From the NCBI GenBank assembly GCA_023386045.1, contig JAEWKK010000009.1, positions 1 through 20,650 of the forward strand: DNA of 20,650 nt, written 5' to 3'. Shown piece by piece: positions 15,698-20,650 of this stretch. Every line of letters starts with the position of its first letter. Position 1 is the stretch's first letter. This stretch comes from Bacteroidota bacterium (GTDB lineage Bacteria > Bacteroidota > Bacteroidia > Chitinophagales > Chitinophagaceae). The notes under the pieces were generated by a model. It was not told where the DNA came from and did no database searches. It saw only the letters and a list, made by a program, of their open reading frames with translations. Made by a program: the position numbers and the translations under genes.

Positions 15698-16879
15698 TTA
15701 TTTAAATGTAAGATGCAGGGAAAGACTGTTAGCATTCAGGCCTTCTGATCTTGTATAGTGTCCGCCTCTTAATTCCGCACTGCTGAAACGTTGAATGCCA
15801 AAGACTCCATTTGGTGGGATAATCCTTACGCCAGCCCCAAAAAAATGACTGTTGAATTTAGAAAGATCATAATCGCTTGTATAATTGACTGCATTGACAT
15901 GATGCATTTCAAACGGAGCAAAATAGTCGGATGCTGATTGACTGTAAAACCGGTAGAATGGTGAGAGTGAAAGGAAAGCTGTGATCTTAACAGGCAATTC
16001 CAGTTCAATAGAATGTGCTTTTACACCCCAGTTATCCATGTAATAACGATAGAAGGACCGCAGAATGAATCGGTCGCCAGCAAAATAATTGGCCCTGATG
16101 CCAACAGGAATTTTAAAACGGCTTTCCGGCAGTGTTTCAGTCTTTACGCTGCCATCAGTAAAATATACCCTTTGATATTTTGTCGCCAGCAATCCTTCCT
16201 GGTAAGTCGGATCAGCAATCACAGAGAACTGTAGTTTCTCATTGATCACCCTTGAGAAAGATAATGATGCAGTAAAAGAATTCCTGGGCGAAGAGCCGGC
16301 AGATTTTTCATTACCAGGACCTCTTAGTTCAATAGGATAAATCACCTTCCACCTGTCAAAATATGCCTGCGCTTTAACGGTGAATTCATTGTTATTATCA
16401 GGAGTAGCTTTTGTGTAACTGCCGGCAATGCCTATGGAATTGTAATCATATTCATGTGAAAATGATCCGGTGAGTCCTACAGTTGTTCCTTTTTTCAGGT
16501 CCTGGATGGTCCAGCCAACAGTAGGATAGATGCGTGTATCGGAATAAGATGCAGAACTGATGGTTGATGGATCTATCTTGTCAGAAGAAGCAGAGGAATA
16601 ATGGTCGATTCCTAATTCTAAATTGAGACCGTGTTTTCTTGATTTGCCATCATAGCCAGTGAGTTTGAGTTCGATGGTATTGGCAAAATCTGTGAGTTCT
16701 TCAGTTCCTATTCCTCCTGTAACAGCTGAATGGTTTCCATCCTGGTTATAATATCCGGAAACAAAATTGACTTCCTCCAGTGATAGTTTTTTGTTTTTAT
16801 AAGAAGAATCCTGGCTTTGAGAAAACGATGCCAGTATGCCCAGGTAAAATCCAATAACTGTTAGGGATAACTTTTTCAT
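15698..16879 (-). CDS. DUF3570 outer-membrane beta-barrel protein (393 aa)
   Basis: A signal peptide (MKKLSLTVIGFYLGILASFS, cleavage about residue 20-22) precedes a region starting LSLEEVNFVSGYYNQDGNHSAVTGGIGTEEL, which is diagnostic of DUF3570. The rest alternates aromatic and polar residues in strand-length segments and ends LSLHLTFK, as expected for an outer-membrane barrel of about 370 residues. It is the last gene of a four-gene operon, 14 nt after the DUF4266 gene. The biochemical role is unknown. From memory, DUF3570, DUF4266 and ApbE genes recur together, so it may be the outer-membrane partner of a flavin- or thiol-dependent envelope process. Confidence 0.92.
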   Translation of the reverse strand: MKKLSLTVIGFYLGILASFSQSQDSSYKNKKLSLEEVNFVSGYYNQDGNHSAVTGGIGTEELTDFANTIELKLTGYDGKSRKHGLNLELGIDHYSSASSDKIDPSTISSASYSDTRIYPTVGWTIQDLKKGTTVGLTGSFSHEYDYNSIGIAGSYTKATPDNNNEFTVKAQAYFDRWKVIYPIELRGPGNEKSAGSSPRNSFTASLSFSRVINEKLQFSVIADPTYQEGLLATKYQRVYFTDGSVKTETLPESRFKIPVGIRANYFAGDRFILRSFYRYYMDNWGVKAHSIELELPVKITAFLSLSPFYRFYSQSASDYFAPFEMHHVNAVNYTSDYDLSKFNSHFFGAGVRIIPPNGVFGIQRFSSAELRGGHYTRSEGLNANSLSLHLTFK

Positions 16880-16893
16880 TTCTGTCCATTAAT

Positions 16894-17109
16894 TTAGTTA
16901 CAGCCACAGCCACCACCGGTTTTTCCTCCATTTGCACCGGATGCAGCTTCCCTGTATGATTGAAAACTCATTTCAAATTTTTGGGATTTGCGCGCTGATA
17001 ATTGCATTTCTGCATCATTCAGTTTATTCTTCTGGTATTCCTTAACCGTAGTGCAGCTAAAGAATGCAAAGACCAGGATGATTCCTATAACTGGCAGAAT
17101 CTTCTTCAT
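16894..17109 (-). CDS. DUF4266 small lipoprotein with a C-terminal GCGCN tail (71 aa)
   Basis: The lipobox FFSC puts the lipidated Cys at residue 19, so the mature protein has about 53 residues. It contains VKEYQKNKLNDAEMQL, a short polar helix, then REAASGANGG and the terminal TGGGCGCN with Cys68 and Cys70. A Gly-rich stretch ending in Cys-Gly-Cys-Asn is the hallmark of DUF4266. The residues after Cys19 (TTVKEY) are not a strong surface-export signal, so periplasmic anchoring is likely. Its ATG overlaps the ApbE stop codon (ATGA, 17109-17106), so translation is coupled. The Cys pair could be a substrate of the operon's thioredoxin, a metal ligand or an attachment site; the sequence does not decide which. 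Confidence 0.92.
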   Translation of the reverse strand: MKKILPVIGIILVFAFFSCTTVKEYQKNKLNDAEMQLSARKSQKFEMSFQSYREAASGANGGKTGGGCGCN

Positions 17110-18035
17110 GAAGTTTTAATTAAAATGTTTCGGGAAGTATGCAGGTGGCCGTCATCATCAATGATAATACATGCCATTCCTTTCATTTGATTGACAAGAT
17201 GAAGACCGGCTTCAACACCCATTACTGTAACTGGTGTGGCCATAGCATCGGCAAGTTCTGCACTGGGACAGATAATAGTTGCGCTTTTGATGCCAGTAAC
17301 AGGAAAACCGGTTTTAGGATCAATGGTGTGAGAGTATCTTTTGCCATTGATGTAAACAAATTTTTCATAGGAGCCTGAAGTGGCGATGGCAGCGTTGCTG
17401 ATATTGAGGCTGGAGAAAGCCTGTTGCCTTGTATCAGGATCAGCAATGCCAATGGTCCAGGGATTTCCGCCTGGTTGCGATCCCCAGGTCACCAGGTCGC
17501 CGGAAGCGTTCACAATTCCGCTTTCTATACCCATATTAATTAGTAATTGTTTAGCCTTGTCGGCAGCATAACCTTTTCCTATGCCACCAAAACCAATACG
17601 CATACCTTTTTCTCTTAAAAAAACCGTTCCATTGCCAGGATCCAGAATGATATTACGGTAATTAATCAGCCGTATCATTTCTTTCGCTTTCGCTTTATCT
17701 GGCAAAGACTTCATGGTCGTATCGAAATTCCATAGAGTTTTATCAATGGAACCATAGCTGATATCAAAAGCGCCCTGTGTGAGCTGCGAGATTTTAATTG
17801 AACGGCTGATGAGTTCATAAACTTCTTTGTCAACCTGAACAGGACTGATGCCCGCATTTCGATTGATGAGTGCTGTCTGGCTTTCTTCGTTAAAGGTGGT
17901 GAGAAGTTTTTCTATCCGTTGAATTTCTTCCACTGCTTTATCAATGCAGTGATGGGCATAAGCTTCATTACTTGTAACCACTGTAATGACAAAGCGGTTG
18001 CCCATTAATTTCATGCTCCTGTGATGAGCCTTCAT
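17106..18035 (-). CDS. apbE: ApbE-family FAD:protein FMN transferase (309 aa)
   Basis: ApbE proteins transfer FMN from FAD to a Ser or Thr of a target protein with Mg2+. The family motifs are GAFDISYG (88-95), GFGGIGKGYAADKA (148-161), NASGD (176-180), IATSGSYEKF, SHTIDPKTGFP (235-245) and ADAMAT (262-267), with the probable metal-binding Asp263 and Thr267. The catalytic core therefore looks intact. Most ApbE proteins are exported, but this one starts MKAHHRSMKLMGNRF without a signal peptide. Only 9 nt separate it from the upstream thioredoxin gene, so no longer start is available, and a cytoplasmic location is implied. It is coupled to the DUF4266 gene by an ATGA overlap. Its flavin acceptor is not obvious in the window. 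Confidence 0.95.
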   Translation of the reverse strand: MKAHHRSMKLMGNRFVITVVTSNEAYAHHCIDKAVEEIQRIEKLLTTFNEESQTALINRNAGISPVQVDKEVYELISRSIKISQLTQGAFDISYGSIDKTLWNFDTTMKSLPDKAKAKEMIRLINYRNIILDPGNGTVFLREKGMRIGFGGIGKGYAADKAKQLLINMGIESGIVNASGDLVTWGSQPGGNPWTIGIADPDTRQQAFSSLNISNAAIATSGSYEKFVYINGKRYSHTIDPKTGFPVTGIKSATIICPSAELADAMATPVTVMGVEAGLHLVNQMKGMACIIIDDDGHLHTSRNILIKTS

Positions 18036-18044
18036 GATGAAAAA

Positions 18045-18482
18045 TTACTTCAACCTTGCGAAAGATTTTATTTCCTCGACAAATTGACTGGCATTGCTGG
18101 CAGGCAGGCCGTCCCAAACCTTCAGAACTTTACCACCTTCATCTACAAGAACCGTGTAAGGGAAGTTGCCATGAGGATTGTAAGCTTCAGCCAGCTGCTC
18201 ATTCAGCTTTGTCTGTTCTTTTGATAATTTATTTTTTTTGAGACGGGGAAAATCGGCTTTTACCAAAACCAGGTCTTTGGTTGCATAGCTGGTAAACTGA
18301 TCAGCTTCAAAGATCTGTTTCTCCATTTTGATACAGGGGACGCACCAGTCGGATCCTGAAAAGGATATGAGAATGTTCTTGTGAGATTTGGAAGCTTCAA
18401 CTTTGGCCTGATCAAAATCTGTATTCCACATTGGTGTGGATGTAAATAAAGAAAGTGCAAGACTTAATAAAAGGATTTTCAT
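18045..18482 (-). CDS. Secreted thioredoxin-fold protein (145 aa)
   Basis: A short N-terminal signal (MKILLLSLALSLFTS) precedes a thioredoxin fold of the Thioredoxin_7 type. The active site is SGSDWCVPCIKM with Cys47 and Cys50, and the cis-proline is Pro108 in GNFPYTVLVD. The CVPC motif suggests disulfide exchange in the periplasm. An insertion with many Lys and Glu (about 78-100) lies before the cis-Pro strand, as in DUF255- or DsbD-gamma-like relatives. It is the first gene of the operon with ApbE, DUF4266 and DUF3570. The likely partner is the DUF4266 Cys-Gly-Cys tail, which is an inference from context. I could not place a promoter; upstream lies the repeat block at 18600-19050. Confidence 0.93.
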   Translation of the reverse strand: MKILLLSLALSLFTSTPMWNTDFDQAKVEASKSHKNILISFSGSDWCVPCIKMEKQIFEADQFTSYATKDLVLVKADFPRLKKNKLSKEQTKLNEQLAEAYNPHGNFPYTVLVDEGGKVLKVWDGLPASNASQFVEEIKSFARLK

Positions 18483-18599
18483 AAAAATAATTTGGACTGT
18501 TGTTTAAATATCGGCCAATTTGATCATACTGAAATCTTGCGGAGTAATAATATTTATATTTTAAACGTTCGCCAACATATCCTTAGTATTTATTTATGA

Positions 18600-19050
18600 A
18601 TCATAGATTATAAGGATTGGATCACAGATTAATAGGGATTATTTGATCACAGATTACACAGATTACACAGATTGTACTGACGCCAGAGATTATACTGATC
18701 AGGTTTATAACACATCCATGAAATCATTGTCAAATCTTTATCATCATTAATACAAGAAATAATCTGTGTTAATCTGTGTAATCTGTGATTGATCGCTGAT
18801 AACACAGATTAAAAATGATTAGGATTCTTTTATTAATTCATCTTTTCTTCTTACAGAAAATAATCTGTGTAATCTGTGATTGATCGTTGATAACACAGAT
18901 TAAAAATGATTAGGATTCTTTTATTAATCCAACTTTTCTTCTTAAAAGAAATAGTTTGTGTTAATCTGTGATTCTCTCAAGTATCTAATCTGCGTTAATC
19001 CTTGTAATCTGTGATTCAGTAGAATCTATGATAATCAGCCTAATCTGTGT
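18600..19050. repeat. Intergenic block of AATCTGTG/CACAGATT repeats
   Basis: The gene-free interval 18483-19051 is dominated by a roughly 9-10-bp unit, AATCTGTGT or its complement. The left block (18601-18674) carries it as CACAGATTA, with three near-tandem units at 18648-18673. The middle and right blocks carry the opposite orientation (18761-18789, 18862-18880, 18962-19050). The left and middle arms could pair over about 28 nt with one bulge. Similar strings are common between genes in Bacteroidota, from memory. No ORF here is supported, and the Trx operon promoter must lie in its left part or before it. Confidence 0.9.
18755..18951 (+). repeat. Imperfect tandem duplication, about 91-bp period, each with a hairpin
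   Basis: Copy 1 (about 18755-18854) and copy 2 (about 18855-18951) share GATTGATCG(C/T)TGATAACACAGATT, AAAAATGATTAGGATTC and TTTTATTAAT almost without change. A partial third copy starts near 18946. Copy 1 has one more TAATCTGTG unit than copy 2. In each copy TAATCTGTG (18779-18787 in copy 1) can pair with CACAGATTA (18803-18811) to form a 9-bp hairpin. Confidence 0.9.
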
Positions 19051-19051
19051 T

Positions 19052-19633
19052 TTAGGCTTGCTTACGCACATATTTCGTAAGAACAACGATCATTTGCCCG
19101 TCAATTTTTCCTTCGATCTGCTCTGTATTATCAGGTACCAGCCTGATATTCCTGATCACGGTTCCCATTCTTGCATTCACGGAAGAACCTTTAACATCCA
19201 GCGATTGGGTAAGTATAACGGTATCGCCTGTTTGCAGTAAAACACCATAAGCATCTTTGTGCAGATCTACCCTGGCATCATTCACATGATCTCCTGTAGC
19301 CTTTGCCCAGGCCAGCTTTTCATCATCCAGATAGAGCATATCCAGATTGTCTGCCGCCCAGCTTTCCTGCCGCAAGCGGTTCAGCATTCTCCAGGAAAGA
19401 ACCTGTACACCGGGCACTTCGCTCCACATGCTTTCTGATAATACCTTCCAGTGACTACTATCCAGTTCTTCTTTTTTATCTATCTGGGCAATGCATTTAT
19501 TACAAAGTAAAACGCAGTTGTCTGAATTGCGACTGTCCTGTGGCTTCACTTCATACAGAGAAAGTTGCGAAGTGCTTCCGCATAATTCACATTTGTTGCC
19601 ACTTCTTTCAATAAGGATATCTTCCAGCTTCAT
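19052..19633 (-). CDS. PhnA (YjdM)-family zinc-ribbon protein (193 aa)
   Basis: The N-terminus holds a zinc-ribbon-like set of cysteines: Cys15 and Cys18 in KCELCGS, then Cys40, Cys44 and Cys47 in NCVLLCNKC. The C-terminal 70 residues, VNDARVDLHKDAYGVLLQTGDTVILTQSLDVKGSSVNARMGTVIRNIRL..., match the PhnA/YjdM SH3-like domain. E. coli PhnA is about 110 residues; the extra middle segment here (about 55-115) is helical and unassigned. Despite the name, the family is not essential for phosphonate breakdown and its biochemical role is unsettled. No phosphonate genes are nearby. A TAACTTTG box upstream suggests its own promoter, and the stop codon abuts the repeat block at 18600-19050. Confidence 0.88.
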   Translation of the reverse strand: MKLEDILIERSGNKCELCGSTSQLSLYEVKPQDSRNSDNCVLLCNKCIAQIDKKEELDSSHWKVLSESMWSEVPGVQVLSWRMLNRLRQESWAADNLDMLYLDDEKLAWAKATGDHVNDARVDLHKDAYGVLLQTGDTVILTQSLDVKGSSVNARMGTVIRNIRLVPDNTEQIEGKIDGQMIVVLTKYVRKQA

Positions 19634-19652
19634 GTTAAAATGATTTGAGCCG

Positions 19653-19688
19653 CAAAGTTAAGATCTTGTTTTGTGGTCTGTGTTCAAA
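19653..19688 (-). promoter_or_regulatory. Candidate promoter of the PhnA-family gene
   Basis: On the minus strand 19660-19653 reads TAACTTTG, an exact TAnnTTTG -7 box, 20 nt before the ATG at 19633. TTTG at 19688-19685 lies 24 nt upstream, slightly beyond the usual spacing. Confidence 0.5.
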
Positions 19689-19731
19689 ACCTGAAAACGT
19701 AATAGTATTTATTGTATCGGCATCAAATAAA

Positions 19732-19765
19732 AACGGTGGTTATCATTCAAATAATAACCACCGTT
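19732..19765 (-). terminator. Hairpin terminator of the CBM6 gene
   Basis: A perfect 12-bp stem (AACGGTGGTTAT at 19732-19743 with ATAACCACCGTT at 19754-19765) lies 16 nt after the minus-strand stop codon at 19782. On the minus strand it is followed by a T-rich run. The hairpin separates the CBM6 gene from the PhnA-family gene. Confidence 0.9.
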
Positions 19766-19781
19766 CCTAAAATAAAATCTC

Positions 19782-20650
19782 TTATTGTTTGATCAACTGT
19801 TTTGACAACTGATAATCTTTCATGGAGATGGTAATGATGTACTGGCCCGCGGGCAGTTCACCCAGCGACAGGTAGGTCTGCATGGTTCCCTTGCTGGCTT
19901 TGTTAAGAGCAAATTGTTTTACACTCGCACCTTTCAGGTCTTTTACTTCCACCATCATGCGTCCTGTGAGTTCGTTGCTCACCTTCAGCATCACCCTGTC
20001 CTTAACCGGGTTGGGATAGAGTTGCAGTCCTGCAGAAGTAGAAGGAGTGTTAGCCACTACTTCCTCCACACTTGCGCTGCCACCTCTTGCCGAAGTAGTT
20101 CCGGAGAGGATCTCCCACCAGTTGATGTTCCATCCGCCATTGGCATTGGAAGTATAGAGGCGAAGCGTCTGTTGTCCTGCAGGTAGTGATGCCTGTGCAG
20201 ATACAGTCTGCCAGCTTTGGAAAGAACCTGTATTAGGAACTGTTACGGTAGTGAGGACTGCACCAGCCGAGTTTCTCAGCTGGAACTGAGCTCCCGAAAA
20301 GAAGGAAGCCACACGGAAGTTCACGGTATAAGTTCCTGCTGTTGCAATGTTCACGGAATAATCCATCCAGTCACCATTATCCTGCCAGCCTACATTAAGT
20401 CCACCACCTACGTCCTGGGTATTCTCTGTCTGCACACCACTCATCTGGGTAAAGTTCTCTGCTTCTATTTTCAGTGAAGGAGAAGTAGAAGGTGTGGGAT
20501 CAGGTGAAGTAGGAGGAGGCGTTGTAGTGCCTGAGGAAGCACCCGTTACTTCCCACCAGTTGATGTTCCATCCGCCATTGGCATTGGTGGTGACGATGCG
20601 CAGGTTCTGCTGTCCTGCAGCCAGGGGCACCTGTGCAGCCACGGTCTGCC
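19782..20650 (-). CDS. C-terminal part of a secreted CBM6 protein with T9SS sorting domain (partial)
   Basis: The frame is open to the window edge, so the 5' end is missing. A GTG at 20642 is internal: the codons before it read QT, and WQTVSAQ recurs in the next module. The visible 288 residues hold the end of one CBM6-type module (NANGGWNINWWEV), a Pro/Thr/Ser linker and a complete CBM6 module starting SLKIEAENFTQMSGVQTEN with the ligand-site-type NVGWQDNGDWMDYSV. They end in a type IX secretion type A sorting domain (LQLYPNPVKDRVMLKV ... LPAGQYIITI ... SKQLIKQ). The protein is thus exported across the outer membrane and binds a polysaccharide. A catalytic domain such as a glycoside hydrolase is expected upstream but not visible. 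Confidence 0.93.
   Translation of the reverse strand, partial: QTVAAQVPLAAGQQNLRIVTTNANGGWNINWWEVTGASSGTTTPPPTSPDPTPSTSPSLKIEAENFTQMSGVQTENTQDVGGGLNVGWQDNGDWMDYSVNIATAGTYTVNFRVASFFSGAQFQLRNSAGAVLTTVTVPNTGSFQSWQTVSAQASLPAGQQTLRLYTSNANGGWNINWWEILSGTTSARGGSASVEEVVANTPSTSAGLQLYPNPVKDRVMLKVSNELTGRMMVEVKDLKGASVKQFALNKASKGTMQTYLSLGELPAGQYIITISMKDYQLSKQLIKQ
20113..20149 (-). repeat. 37-bp identical direct repeat in the CBM6 modules (copy 1)
   Basis: This stretch is identical to 20551-20587 and encodes the NANGGWNINWWE end of each CBM6 module, 438 bp (146 codons) apart. Identity at synonymous sites suggests recent duplication or gene conversion of the module. Confidence 0.9.
20551..20587 (-). repeat. 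37-bp identical direct repeat in the CBM6 modules (copy 2)
   Basis: Second copy of the repeat at 20113-20149, at the end of the preceding, window-truncated CBM6 module. Confidence 0.9.

Noticed and set aside
18600..19050. CRISPR array in the repeat block
   Set aside because: Units are 9-10 bp, occur in both orientations and lack uniform spacers; no cas gene is nearby.
20642..20650. GTG at 20642 as the true start of the CBM6 gene
   Set aside because: The frame continues to the window edge with residues matching the repeated module (QTV before AAQ), so the gene extends beyond the window.

Overview
The window looks like a chromosomal segment of a Bacteroidota bacterium, most likely of the Chitinophagaceae type. 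The evidence is a SusC/SusD pair, lipoproteins with Bacteroidota-style lipoboxes, a type IX secretion C-terminal sorting domain, several -7 boxes close to TAnnTTTG, and small conserved proteins of a kind I associate with that family. Taxonomy is inferred from gene content only. No rRNA, tRNA, insertion sequence, phage gene or CRISPR array was seen.

Layout. (1) 1-1810: the tail of a probable truncated CDS, then a 9-copy heptanucleotide repeat running into the start codon of a secreted protein of unknown function, then a PepSY-like secreted protein, with three hairpin terminators. (2) 1808-2220: no supported gene. (3) 2221-8690: a LytTR-type response regulator without a kinase, then a SusC - SusD - accessory lipoprotein operon (outer-membrane glycan or nutrient uptake) closed by a strong terminator. 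No degradative enzyme lies next to it, so the substrate cannot be read from the window. (4) 8721-9145: two small convergent genes. (5) 9449-14581: a same-strand run of a GNAT-fold acyltransferase, a formyltransferase-like/beta-propeller protein (translationally coupled, TAATG), and a UvrA2-type ABC ATPase lacking the UvrB-binding region. (6) 14746-15689: a small conserved protein and an RluE-type pseudouridine synthase. (7) 18482 down to 15698, minus strand: a compact four-gene operon of thioredoxin-like protein, ApbE flavin transferase, a DUF4266 lipoprotein ending in GCGCN, and a DUF3570 outer-membrane barrel. (8) 18600-19050: a gene-free block of direct and inverted AATCTGTG repeats. (9) 19052-20650, minus strand: a PhnA-family zinc-ribbon protein and the C-terminal part of a secreted CBM6 protein with a T9SS sorting domain, cut by the window end.

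The strongest candidates for something under-described are the thioredoxin/ApbE/DUF4266/DUF3570 operon, which combines thiol redox, flavin transfer, a small lipoprotein with a cysteine tail and an outer-membrane barrel, and the heptad repeat at 103-165, which encodes a chain of five-codon mini-ORFs linked by ATGA overlaps and ending exactly on the start codon of the next gene.
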